Below are positions 55,740-63,889 of a stretch of 64,000 nucleotides of DNA, in pieces (position 1 is the stretch's first letter; each line of letters begins with the position of its first letter). The notes beneath the pieces are model-generated. The model did not search any database. It was not told the origin of the DNA and saw nothing but the letters and a program-made list of their open reading frames with translations. Where the stretch lies: contig CAKRAK010000001.1 in assembly GCA_934294885.1 (NCBI GenBank), forward strand, positions 1-64,000, read 5' to 3'. The translations under genes were made by a program, and so were the position numbers. This DNA comes from an uncultured Lachnospiraceae bacterium. GTDB taxonomy: Bacteria; Bacillota; Clostridia; Lachnospirales; Lachnospiraceae.

Positions 55740-56135
55740 CTACAACAGGGAATGGTCAAAATCATAAAACTTTGCCGTCTCTCGGTTCCGATACTCATGC
55801 TTTTCATAGTATCCGATCAACGCTCCGGATTCATCCCTCAACGCAACCATATATACATCCTTGTTTTCCTTTTCGTTATAAAATGTATATATCATATTAT
55901 GCTCTCTGCTCTCTTCAAACCAGGCAATCACCTTTTTGATTACCATACAGGATTTCTCATTATGACATAAAAGAAGGCTTTTCCCAAGCAGAGCAGCTCC
56001 CCCTCTTTTCCCGTAATTCCTGATAGCCGCAGGATTCATATAAATAATCTCATGATCCAGATTACAAATCACAACAGAGGCACGCTCCGTATCAATCATG
56101 CTTTTCATATAAGCCGGTAACATTTTTCTATCCAT
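55740..56135 (-). CDS. Single-domain PAS protein
   Basis: About 131 residues forming one PAS domain: ASVVICNLDHEIIYMNPAAIRNYG, shown here only by its ends ASVVICN and NPAAIRNYG, then LLGKSLLLCHNEKS and the last strands (MVALRDESGALIGYYEKHEY). It has no output domain, so it may act as a ligand or haem/flavin sensor that docks to another protein. The ATG at 56135 lies 9 nt after GAGGAG; ATG 56144 directly follows the same site and is less likely. The frame starts 29 bp after the thiN stop, so the two are probably cotranscribed. Confidence 0.8.
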   Translation of the reverse strand: MDRKMLPAYMKSMIDTERASVVICNLDHEIIYMNPAAIRNYGKRGGAALLGKSLLLCHNEKSCMVIKKVIAWFEESREHNMIYTFYNEKENKDVYMVALRDESGALIGYYEKHEYRNRETAKFYDFDHSLL

Positions 56136-56163
56136 CTGATTCATCTCCTCGTACACACATAGT

Positions 56164-56940
56164 CTATTTTTCATATATCAGTAATAAGATTCCGTCCTCC
56201 ACCTGTATGAAACCGTCCTGTCCGATAAAGGAATTGCTGACACCTAATGCATTCCGGTTCGTCAAATCTCCCCGGTACTCATATTTTAATCCTTTTATCT
56301 CAACATTTTTTGCAATATCACTTAAACAGATTACGGAAATACTTCCTCTTAATACTTTCGAATATTCCTGTTTTCCATTGCGTAATATCTCAGCCTGAAA
56401 AGAACTTCCCATCATTTTAATATGACAGCCTTTTTCTTCATAACGGCACATAAGCTGTACATTTGCAAAAGTGTGGGATATACGGTTTCCGCCACTACAG
56501 CCGAATAACAGCATTTCCCGGTATCCTTCTTCATATGCTTTCTTCACTGCCAATGCTGTATCCGTATCATCCTTTTCTACAGGAACCTTTTCATGGGGAA
56601 TCCCCTGAATCAAAGTTGTATATGCCTGTAATTCATCCCCCTCCACAGATGGGAAAGAATCCATATCTCCCACCCAGTAATCCGGAGTAATTCCATGCTC
56701 CTGTAGAAACTGCAGGCCTCCATCTGCCGCTACGATATAAAGATCTTTTATCATTTCTTTCTGGCCACAAGCACTCTGACAGGTTTTGCAGCTTCCGGTA
56801 CAATCCGAAGCATCGGCATTTTCTCGTTCCTCTTTCCTTAGTGGCAGCAAGCCTGCCCACTTTAAAAGACCCAACAAGCGGATTTTCTCTTTTCCCATTG
56901 GAGCCGCCCCAATAATAATTGCCTGTTTATATTCTTTCAT
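56164..56940 (-). CDS. thiN: Thiamine pyrophosphokinase with four-cysteine insertion
   Basis: Transfers pyrophosphate from ATP to thiamine. About 258 residues against roughly 210 in usual bacterial enzymes. Catalytic blocks are intact: AADGGLQFL, DYWVGDMDSFPS, PVEKDDTDTALAV and LFGCSGGNRISHTFANV. The C-terminal thiamine-binding beta-sandwich contains TNRNALGVSNSF. The extra length is an N-terminal insertion with Cys47, 51, 54 and 58 (CTGSCKTCQSAC), a possible zinc or iron-sulfur site not expected in this family. ATG 56940 is chosen because AAGGAG lies 8 nt upstream. No TPP riboswitch is apparent upstream. Confidence 0.9.
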   Translation of the reverse strand: MKEYKQAIIIGAAPMGKEKIRLLGLLKWAGLLPLRKEERENADASDCTGSCKTCQSACGQKEMIKDLYIVAADGGLQFLQEHGITPDYWVGDMDSFPSVEGDELQAYTTLIQGIPHEKVPVEKDDTDTALAVKKAYEEGYREMLLFGCSGGNRISHTFANVQLMCRYEEKGCHIKMMGSSFQAEILRNGKQEYSKVLRGSISVICLSDIAKNVEIKGLKYEYRGDLTNRNALGVSNSFIGQDGFIQVEDGILLLIYEK

Positions 56941-57163
56941 GGTTCTTTCTCCTTGTATGTTTTTCAATCTAACAGGAAATGTAAAACTCTTTTTCTTTAT
57001 CATTCCCGCAGAATTTAATATATATTTTAAGCAAAGCAAGCGAATCTATTCACTTTATTATAATGGTTGTCACCTTAACCATTCTATACAACGTATTTCT
57101 GCCTTCACTAGTTTTTTCTATGAATCTGACTCTTTGCAGATTTTTCCAAGAACATTTCCATTA

Positions 57164-57574
57164 TTATATTACCACTCCGGAACAATGATCCATTTCATGC
57201 AATATAATCTGTGCTACCAGGCCGTGAAATTCCATTTTCTTCTTTTGGAATTGCAAATCCTGAAATTCAACCTCTATGTTTTTATATCTTACGGTTTTTC
57301 TTTTTCCTTCAAGAGATAAACATCCCTCTTCCACTTCATACGGTTCACTTTTTGATAGCAAGACAGGGTTTACCATGACAACATCCAAAAAACCGGTACT
57401 GACAATGATCATATTTTTCTTATAGCCAATCATGTTGGCAGCCATTCCGATACATCGACTCCGGTTAGCGGCTAATGTATCCTGCAAATCTTTCGCAATT
57501 CCCAGATCCATAGGCGTAACAGGTTCTGATTTTTGTCCGAGAAAAAGTATATCTTTAACGATTGGTTTTACCAT
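57164..57574 (-). CDS. Peptide deformylase family protein, atypical motif I
   Basis: 136 residues, short for peptide deformylase. Motif II EEGCLSL (metal Cys) and motif III LHEMDHCSG (two metal His and catalytic Glu) are intact. Motif I, normally GxGLAAxQVG, reads CIGMAANMIG, so the Gln that helps stabilise the transition state is Met. Several clostridia carry a second, divergent deformylase of this short kind. It may deformylate a subset of nascent proteins or have another metal-dependent activity. AAAGGA lies 10 nt before the ATG. It stands alone between thiN and groESL. Confidence 0.85.
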   Translation of the reverse strand: MVKPIVKDILFLGQKSEPVTPMDLGIAKDLQDTLAANRSRCIGMAANMIGYKKNMIIVSTGFLDVVMVNPVLLSKSEPYEVEEGCLSLEGKRKTVRYKNIEVEFQDLQFQKKKMEFHGLVAQIILHEMDHCSGVVI

Positions 57575-57727
57575 ATTCGAAACGTCCTTTCCAAATGTAT
57601 TAGATGCATTATACCACAGAATAAAAAGGATGTAATGGCTATATTGGGATTTGTTACTGTCCGGTAATCATAGGTACACTTCCTTTCCGGATGCTTTTTA
57701 AAACTGTCAAAATAACAGCAGAAAAAA

Positions 57728-57791
57728 ATGACCACACCTCCATGATATATATCCAAAAAAACCGGATACATATCATAGAATGTATGGTCAT
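57728..57791 (-). terminator. Long wobble-paired terminator of groESL
   Basis: Arms 57728-57754 and 57764-57791 form a stem of about 27 bp with a 9-nt loop and one bulge. Every non-Watson-Crick position is C/T or A/G, so all become G-U pairs in the minus-strand RNA. It is followed on that strand by TTTTTTTC. It lies about 95 bp after the groL stop. Confidence 0.88.
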
Positions 57792-57883
57792 TCATAAAAT
57801 ACAGTTTCTGACTATGAATCTGTCTTACAAGAATCATATCACAGATGATTCAACTTTGTTCATGCGTAGCTGTGTGAAACCTA

Positions 57884-59518
57884 TTACATCATTCCACCCA
57901 TACCGCCTTGCATTGCAGCAGCGGCAGCTGCAGCAGCATTCTCATCCTTGATATCAGCAACAACAGACTCTGTTGTAAGCAATGTAGAAGCAACTGAGGT
58001 TGCATTCTGTAATGCAGAACGTGTAACCTTAACAGGATCAATAATTCCTGCATCGATCATGTTAACGTATTTTTCATTCAATGCATCAAAACCAACACCC
58101 GGCTCAGACTCTCTTACGTTGTTAATAATAACTGCGCCCTCTAATCCTGCATTTCCTGCAATGTGGAACAATGGAGCCTCTAATGCCTTTAAGATAATCT
58201 CGGCACCGGTCTTCTCATCGCCTGAAAGTGTTTCTGTAAGCTTTGCAACTTCCTTGCTTGCATGAATGTAAGCAGATCCACCACCTGCAATGATTCCTTC
58301 TTCAACAGCAGCTCTTGTAGCAGCCAACGCATCTTCCATACGAAGCTTAGCTTCCTTCATCTCTGTCTCTGTTGCAGCACCTACACGAACAACAGCAACT
58401 CCACCGGCTAACTTAGCAAGACGCTCCTGTAATTTCTCTTTATCAAATTCTGATGTAGTCTCTTCAATCTCTCTCTTAAGCTGATTTACACGGCCTTCGA
58501 TTGCATCGGCAGCACCTGCACCATCAACGATGATTGTATTTTCTTTCTCAACACGTACGCTCTTAGCACGTCCAAGATCCTGCATCGTTGTCTCTTTCAA
58601 ATCAAGACCTAACTCTTCAGAAATAACAGTACCACCTGTTAAGATTGCAATATCCTCTAACATTGCTTTTCTTCTGTCACCATATCCCGGAGCCTTAACA
58701 GCAACTACCTGGAATGTACCACGTAACTTGTTAAGAATTAATGTAGTAAGCGCTTCACCCTCTACATCCTCAGCAATAATTAAAAGCTTTGAACCGCTTT
58801 GTACAATCTGCTCTAAGATTGGAAGAATATCCTGAATATTAGAAATCTTCTTATCTGTAATCAAAATGTATGGATTATCAAGTTCTGCAACCATCTTCTC
58901 CATATCAGTTGACATATATGCTGAAATATAACCACGGTCAAATTGCATACCTTCCACTAAATCAAGCTCAGTCTTCATTGTCTTAGACTCTTCAATTGTA
59001 ATAACACCATTGTTAGAGACCTTTTCCATAGCATCTGCTACCATAGTTCCAACTGTCTCATCACCGGCTGAAATAGAAGCAACTCTTGCAATCTGCTCCT
59101 TACCGTTGATTGTCTGGCTCATGTTAGAAATCGCATCTACTGCTGTGTCACATGCTTTCTTCATACCTTTTCTTAAGATAATTGGATTTGCACCTGCTGC
59201 AAGGTTCTTCATACCTGCATTAATCATAGCCTGAGCAAGAACTGTAGCGGTTGTTGTACCATCACCGGCTACATCATTTGTCTTTGTTGCTACTTCTTTT
59301 ACAATCTGAGCACCCATATTCTCAAACGCATCATCTAACTCAATATCCTTTGCAATGGTAACACCATCGTTTGTAATAAGAGGAGCACCATAAGACTTTG
59401 CTAAAACAACATTACGTCCTTTTGGTCCAAGTGTTACTCTTACTGTATCTGCTAACTGGTTTACACCAGACTCTAATGCTTTACGGGCTTCAACGCCATA
59501 TTTAATTTCCTTTGCCAT
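57884..59518 (-). CDS. groL: Chaperonin GroEL (60 kDa)
   Basis: ATP-driven folding chaperonin, 544 residues. It starts MAKEIKYGVEARKALESGVN. The nucleotide-binding GDGTTTATVLAQAM and the apical-domain region EGMQFDRGYISAYMSTD are typical, and the C-terminal tail ends in MQGGMGGMM as in canonical GroEL. GGAGG is 8 nt before ATG 59518; the in-frame ATG at 59533 is too close to it. It is the second gene of groES-groEL, 69 bp downstream of groES, under the CIRCE/HrcA control region and closed by a long hairpin. Confidence 0.99.
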   Translation of the reverse strand: MAKEIKYGVEARKALESGVNQLADTVRVTLGPKGRNVVLAKSYGAPLITNDGVTIAKDIELDDAFENMGAQIVKEVATKTNDVAGDGTTTATVLAQAMINAGMKNLAAGANPIILRKGMKKACDTAVDAISNMSQTINGKEQIARVASISAGDETVGTMVADAMEKVSNNGVITIEESKTMKTELDLVEGMQFDRGYISAYMSTDMEKMVAELDNPYILITDKKISNIQDILPILEQIVQSGSKLLIIAEDVEGEALTTLILNKLRGTFQVVAVKAPGYGDRRKAMLEDIAILTGGTVISEELGLDLKETTMQDLGRAKSVRVEKENTIIVDGAGAADAIEGRVNQLKREIEETTSEFDKEKLQERLAKLAGGVAVVRVGAATETEMKEAKLRMEDALAATRAAVEEGIIAGGGSAYIHASKEVAKLTETLSGDEKTGAEIILKALEAPLFHIAGNAGLEGAVIINNVRESEPGVGFDALNEKYVNMIDAGIIDPVKVTRSALQNATSVASTLLTTESVVADIKDENAAAAAAAAMQGGMGGMM

Positions 59519-59587
59519 TTTCAATTCCTCCATTCATCTTCTATCATATATGAAATCAATTACTGTTCATAATTCTTTATATTAAAA

Positions 59588-59875
59588 TTAATCTTCTACT
59601 ACAGCATGAATATCACTCTGTTTTACAATTATGTACTTCTCACCGTCTAACTCTACATCATTACCTGCGTAACGGGAATAGATAACCTTGTCTCCAACCT
59701 TAACCTGCATCTCAATCTTCTCACCGTCTACGACTGCACCGGGACCAACAGCGATAACTTCTGCATACTGTGGTTTTTCCTGAGATGCGGTTGTTAAAAT
59801 AATACCCGACTTAGTAGTCTCTTCAGCTTTACACTCTTTTAATACAACTCTTTCACCTAATGGTTTTAATTTCAT
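59588..59875 (-). CDS. groS: Co-chaperonin GroES (10 kDa)
   Basis: Lid of the chaperonin cage, 95 residues. It starts MKLKPLGERVVLKECKAEET; the mobile loop TTKSGIILTTASQEKPQ and the roof loop GPGAVVDGE are recognisable. GDKVIYSRYAGNDVELDGE is the second conserved block. ATG 59875 fits AAGGAGG 9 nt upstream and the family start; ATG 59881 is only 3 nt from it. First gene of the operon. Its leader contains the CIRCE operator. Confidence 0.98.
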   Translation of the reverse strand: MKLKPLGERVVLKECKAEETTKSGIILTTASQEKPQYAEVIAVGPGAVVDGEKIEMQVKVGDKVIYSRYAGNDVELDGEKYIIVKQSDIHAVVED

Positions 59876-59926
59876 AATCATTGTCCTCCTTTTAAGTTAC
59901 TTTCTCTCGTATCTGTCTTCTTTTTA

Positions 59927-59953
59927 CTAGCACTCATCAAAACAGAGTGCTAA
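59927..59953. promoter_or_regulatory. CIRCE operator for HrcA
   Basis: CTAGCACTC-N9-GAGTGCTAA, one mismatch from the consensus TTAGCACTC-N9-GAGTGCTAA. It is 52 bp upstream of the groES start. The HrcA repressor binds this element and is inactivated by heat or misfolded protein. Confidence 0.95.
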
Positions 59954-59981
59954 CATAGTTCTTATTTTATCAATTTCTCAA
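59952..59981 (-). promoter_or_regulatory. groESL promoter
   Basis: Minus-strand TTGAGA (59981-59976), 18-bp spacer, TATGTT (59957-59952). The start would fall inside CIRCE, the usual arrangement for HrcA repression. Confidence 0.6.
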
Positions 59982-60083
59982 AAAAAATCAACCCCTTTTC
60001 AAGAAATTATTGTGACCATTTTGTTAACATTTTTCCATTCCTAATTATTTTATGCAAAACAATCACTATTTAGGACTTTTTTC

Positions 60084-60113
60084 TTTACGAAAAAGCATAA
60101 AATCCTGTATAAT
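60084..60113 (+). promoter_or_regulatory. Promoter reading into the palindromic element and DUF6062 gene
   Basis: TTTACG (60084-60089), 18-bp spacer, perfect TATAAT (60108-60113). A start near 60120 would place the whole nested palindrome in the RNA, as a leader of about 270 nt for the gene at 60390. Confidence 0.5.
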
Positions 60114-60145
60114 TACGTTTAACTGATATCAAACTTTTACAATCG

Positions 60146-60357
60146 GTAACTGCGAACCCCTCAACAACCTACAGATTTGTGCAAATTTAATATTATATAT
60201 AAGCAGGCTCTTGTAGCACACCAGTACTTAATGAGGGAAAGCGTCAGCGTATCCCGAATTTAGTACCGCTGTGTGCGGATGAAGCGAAAGCGCGCCTGCG
60301 ATATATAATATTAAATTTGCACAAGTAATGCAGCTGAACCAAGGGGTTCGCAGCTAC
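60146..60357 (+). ncRNA. Nested palindromic element, candidate structured RNA or repeat unit
   Basis: About 212 nt of ordered inverted repeats. The outer stem pairs 60146-60161 with 60342-60357 (15 of 16). The next stem pairs 60177-60200 with 60301-60324 (24 of 24), extended by GCAGGC 60203-60208 with 60294-60299. Inside these are two hairpins. One has stems 60216-60221/60271-60276, 60224-60232/60258-60266 and 60235-60238/60252-60255. The other is GC-GAAA-GC at 60284-60291, a GNRA tetraloop on the plus strand. The G+C content of the inner part differs from the A+T-rich flanks. It could be a cis-acting leader, an independent RNA, or a copy of a dispersed palindromic repeat. I do not recognise the family. 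Confidence 0.7.
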
Positions 60358-60389
60358 CCGGCAAATTTTGACACGGAAAAGGAGAAGGA

Positions 60390-61121
60390 ATGAAAGAACA
60401 ACTATATACCATACCGGTAAATGAAGCATTTGAGAGCGACTGCGAATGTCCTTTATGTAAAATGAAAAAGGATCTTGAAAGAAATGCAATCGAGTATACC
60501 TTAGGACCAAGCTATATGGAAGACGATAATCGTGCCATGACAGACGAATCCGGTTTTTGTGAAAAACACATTCAGGCGCTTTATCTTGAAAAAAATCGTC
60601 TCGGTCTTGCATTAATTCTAAGTACCCATATGCAAAAAACAACAAAGGATTTGGAAAAACTATCAAAAGAACCCGTAACCGGAAAAGGATTATTCAAAAA
60701 AGGAACGGAAAAAACCGGTGTCGGTGCTTATGTAAAACAGTTAGAAGGAAACTGTTTTATCTGCAAGAGAATGGAACAGACCTTCCAACGGTATGTGGAT
60801 ACGATTTTTCATATTTACAAAAAGGATCCTGAGTTATCCGACAAGATCCGTAACTCAAAAGGATTTTGTACCTATCACTATGCATTGCTTTATGATAAGG
60901 CTCCAAACTATCTGTCTAAGGAATCATTGACCCGGTTTATAGAAGATATCAACAAAGCTTATTTTGATAATATGCGACGGATGCAGGAGGATATCGAATG
61001 GTTTATTAACAAGTTCGATTACCGTTATCAAAATGAACCATGGAAAAATTCCAAAGACGCTTTGCCTCGGGCGGTTCAGAAAACTCACAGCACCTTGACC
61101 GCAGATGCAAAAGACATATAA
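60390..61121 (+). CDS. DUF6062-like cysteine-containing cytosolic protein
   Basis: 243 residues, no signal or membrane segment. Two similar halves each carry cysteine pairs and a Cys-His motif: CECPLC (18-23) with GFCEKH, and NCFICKRM with GFCTYH. Such repeats suggest two metal-binding sites, probably zinc. The pattern matches proteins now filed as DUF6062, which have no known function and are sometimes mislabelled as ABC transporter components. GGAGAAGG precedes the ATG. The gene is monocistronic between the palindromic element and a bidirectional terminator. Confidence 0.88.
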   Translation: MKEQLYTIPVNEAFESDCECPLCKMKKDLERNAIEYTLGPSYMEDDNRAMTDESGFCEKHIQALYLEKNRLGLALILSTHMQKTTKDLEKLSKEPVTGKGLFKKGTEKTGVGAYVKQLEGNCFICKRMEQTFQRYVDTIFHIYKKDPELSDKIRNSKGFCTYHYALLYDKAPNYLSKESLTRFIEDINKAYFDNMRRMQEDIEWFINKFDYRYQNEPWKNSKDALPRAVQKTHSTLTADAKDI

Positions 61122-61129
61122 TTTTACAA

Positions 61130-61170
61130 AAAAACAGGGAGCCGTGTACTCACACAGCATCCCTGTTTTT
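61130..61170. terminator. Bidirectional terminator
   Basis: Stem AAAAACAGGGA / TCCCTGTTTTT extended inward by GCCGTGT / ACACAGC (one mismatch) with a 4-5 nt loop. It serves the DUF6062-like gene and the convergent prepilin-like gene. Confidence 0.9.
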
Positions 61171-61191
61171 CATCTTGAAGCATAAATATTT

Positions 61192-61662
61192 TTAGTCTGC
61201 CTGACCTGACAAGCACTCTCCCATAACCGGATAAATCTGATGCCTGTCATCCGTTCCACCGTAATATACAGCAACAAAGTTTTTATTTACATCCAACGTA
61301 TAATAAAACTTCCGATCACTAATAGCATTTCCCAAGGCATCCTTTTTTGACTTTCCGCTAATGGAACTTCCCTTGATACCTGCAACCTCAAATACCTTAT
61401 TTTTAAAAGTATCATTTTTCATGTCATTTACTTCGTGGGGCTGGGTGTAGCTTACTGCATCATCTGCATAATCACCGCCATCCGAAATTACGGTTGTAAT
61501 TCCCGTAACAATCGCTTTTCCGGTGTCTATATCAGAACTAATCCGCGACTTACTGATGTATTTAACCAGAACCGGAGCTAACGCCGTTGTCAAAATCGCC
61601 ATAATTGCAATTACAATTACCAACTCAACCATAGAAAATCCATCATTCTTCATCTTTACCAT
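61192..61662 (-). CDS. Prepilin-like protein with type IV N-methylation motif
   Basis: 156 residues. The short basic leader MVKMKNDG is followed by FSMVELVIVIAIMAILTTAL, the hydrophobic N-terminal helix of type IV pilins and type II pseudopilins. Glu at +5 after the predicted cleavage Gly8 supports processing by a prepilin peptidase. The globular part (GKAIVTGITTVISDGG onward) is small and has no disulfide pattern. No pilus assembly ATPase, platform protein or peptidase is near, so its machinery must be elsewhere. GAGGG precedes the ATG. Confidence 0.88.
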   Translation of the reverse strand: MVKMKNDGFSMVELVIVIAIMAILTTALAPVLVKYISKSRISSDIDTGKAIVTGITTVISDGGDYADDAVSYTQPHEVNDMKNDTFKNKVFEVAGIKGSSISGKSKKDALGNAISDRKFYYTLDVNKNFVAVYYGGTDDRHQIYPVMGECLSGQAD

Positions 61663-61754
61663 AGCAATCCCTCATCAAGAATATATTTTTTGTGCAAAAT
61701 CCGTACAAAATATTTTCTTATGTATCATATCATTGTTAAATATTCTTTGCAAGA

Positions 61755-61781
61755 AAAAAGAGAGACAAACGCTCTCTTTTT
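61755..61781 (-). terminator. Terminator after the unrecognised 698-aa gene
   Basis: 10-bp stem AAAAAGAGAG / CTCTCTTTTT with a 7-nt loop, 12 bp after the stop of the upstream minus-strand gene, followed by TTCTTGC. Confidence 0.8.
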
Positions 61782-61792
61782 CCCACATTCTA

Positions 61793-63889
61793 TTATATTT
61801 CCAAGTCAATGGATAACTTCTTAATGGTCTGTAATGTCTTTGTACGAACCTCTTCTGCATCAAACAAAGAAAGTAAAGAATCACGATCAAATTTGTTCTG
61901 CATAAGTAAATTAACCCAATCTTCAATATAAGCCTTTACATATGCAACATTATCAAGACTCTGATTCTTTAAGATTTTCTGGATATTGTGAATATGTTCG
62001 ATTACAGTAGGCTCATTGTTCTTACTTGTTACTGACTTATCATCTGATTCATCCGACAACTCAATAACCTTACCGGTCTTGGTAATGATTACTTTCTTAT
62101 TCGGTGCCGGTGCAGATGCTGTCGATGTTGTTGCCGGTTTACGAACAATTAATAATTCAACAACCTTAATCAGACAAGCTATACTATAAGTAACCTCTTC
62201 TTCTGTCTGTTTTTCTTTTCCTTTTTCGGTATACTGCTGCCATAACCATTCAGACTTACAAAGCATTTCTTCAATCTGTGGATTTGCAAACAACTTGTTC
62301 AATTCATTATTGGTATTGTTAGATGACTTACCAAATCCAAACATTCCACCGCCGGATGACTCCTGCTTTGTTTCATACTTAGACGGAAGATTAATCTTAG
62401 TAAATGTCTCATGGAACATCTTCTTAGAACGTTCCTGACTATATGTATTACTGATAATTCGAACATCCTTGTTATTCAGTCCATTCTTAATCAAATCATC
62501 AGCCGCCAGGAATACAAGATGCTTCTGACGATCCTCTAACAATTCTTTAATCTCAATGTTTGTCTTACTCTTCTCGATAATGGTATCCTTACGAATCTTA
62601 AAGGCTTTAATCTTTTCTTTAATACTAAAGAATAACTTCAGCATAGATGGATTTGCATTCACATAATTACCGATCCATGTAAGCTCTACATACTGATGCT
62701 CAATCTTATTGGAAATCTCATATACATTGTAACCATCAAATACAACATTCAATGTAGTATATAACAAATCAAGAATCTCATACTTCTCATCCCACGAACG
62801 AGTCGACAAATCCTGATTGACCATCTGCTTAATACCGCACTCATAGAACACAAGATTGTATTCGTATAAGCCTTCAAAAACGTTACTCTTATCACTTAAG
62901 GAAGAACCGGTACCAAGAACCTGCATATTCTTTTTCATGGTTGGTTCTTCTTCAATGTAACGGCATACCTTCTTAACAAATGCAGAAACCTCAACCAATA
63001 AGGTATCAATTCTCTTATTATAAATGTCCTGTTTTGAAATAGCAGAAATAATAGAACGGCTTAATACATTCGTATACTGTGTGCTGTTACAGTTACGAAT
63101 CAGCTCTTTGAAGTTATCATAAACCAACATATTATCTACCGGTACATATTCTGCATTCAATCCGTAAAATTCGAAGGCTTTGTTATAATCCTTCTTACGG
63201 ATATAAGAATTAAACATACCCATACTGAACTGAATCTTGTAATCATTACCTACATGGGTATCTTCAATAAAGTAATCATATAAAACCTCAAGGTTATTCA
63301 GATATGATTCTGAATTTGATGCAGAAGGCGGTAAATCCATCTCCATTACAACATTAATCAAATCCATGTATCCCATAACTGCCTTATCATAAGTTGCAGG
63401 ACGATCATCCGCATCTGCAATCTGATAACATGTATTAATCAAAAGAGGAGCAACTCTTTCACCGATCAAACGCATAGCCTCCGGGAAACGATCTAACTGA
63501 TATAAATACAAAAGCCAGATACTGTAACGATATATACCTGTTGTATTGATAATTGCATCGGTATCTGTCGGATCAATATCACCATATACAAATTTGAATA
63601 ACGGTTCAATCCACTCTTCTATCTCATACTTGCCTGCCTGCTTGATATTCACATCTACAAACTCACTTAATTCGTATAACTTTGTACACTGTGCCTTCAC
63701 ATCATCATCCACAAGCATGGTATTCAGATCGAAATTACGATCCTTCAAATAATCAATAACCATTGCATAAAAGCCTTCTTCAACCTGTTCGTTCAAGAAA
63801 CGAATCAGCATACCTTTATTAGAAGATGCTGCAATAGAAATAATATTTGTATCATTACTACGAGTCACATTAGCCGGTAAATTCTGCAT
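61793..63889 (-). CDS. Large helical protein of unknown function
   Basis: 698 residues, not recognised. No signal peptide or membrane segment is seen. The first ~490 residues look helical and acidic, possibly solenoid-like, with many Tyr and Asn. A Gly-rich low-complexity linker follows (SSGGGMFGFGKSSNNTNN). Next comes a helical stretch, then a Thr/Ala/Pro-rich segment (PATTSTASAPAPNKK) leading to a charged C-terminal helical tail of about 100 residues. ATG 63889 has AGGAGG 7 nt upstream; the earlier ATG at 63907 does not. It is 130 bp upstream of the prepilin-like gene with a terminator between. A scaffold or adaptor role would fit, but nothing proves it. Confidence 0.85.
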   Translation of the reverse strand: MQNLPANVTRSNDTNIISIAASSNKGMLIRFLNEQVEEGFYAMVIDYLKDRNFDLNTMLVDDDVKAQCTKLYELSEFVDVNIKQAGKYEIEEWIEPLFKFVYGDIDPTDTDAIINTTGIYRYSIWLLYLYQLDRFPEAMRLIGERVAPLLINTCYQIADADDRPATYDKAVMGYMDLINVVMEMDLPPSASNSESYLNNLEVLYDYFIEDTHVGNDYKIQFSMGMFNSYIRKKDYNKAFEFYGLNAEYVPVDNMLVYDNFKELIRNCNSTQYTNVLSRSIISAISKQDIYNKRIDTLLVEVSAFVKKVCRYIEEEPTMKKNMQVLGTGSSLSDKSNVFEGLYEYNLVFYECGIKQMVNQDLSTRSWDEKYEILDLLYTTLNVVFDGYNVYEISNKIEHQYVELTWIGNYVNANPSMLKLFFSIKEKIKAFKIRKDTIIEKSKTNIEIKELLEDRQKHLVFLAADDLIKNGLNNKDVRIISNTYSQERSKKMFHETFTKINLPSKYETKQESSGGGMFGFGKSSNNTNNELNKLFANPQIEEMLCKSEWLWQQYTEKGKEKQTEEEVTYSIACLIKVVELLIVRKPATTSTASAPAPNKKVIITKTGKVIELSDESDDKSVTSKNNEPTVIEHIHNIQKILKNQSLDNVAYVKAYIEDWVNLLMQNKFDRDSLLSLFDAEEVRTKTLQTIKKLSIDLEI

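Noticed and set aside
56941..57163. TPP riboswitch before thiN
   Set aside because: No CTGAGA or the second conserved aptamer block on the minus strand.
57568..57837. 89-codon minus-strand frame between def and groL
   Set aside because: It runs through the groESL terminator hairpin, has no ribosome site, and its sequence is explained by the inverted repeat.
60244..60666. 140-codon minus-strand frame over the palindromic element
   Set aside because: It overlaps the palindrome and the well-supported DUF6062-like gene on the opposite strand; no ribosome site and low-complexity translation.
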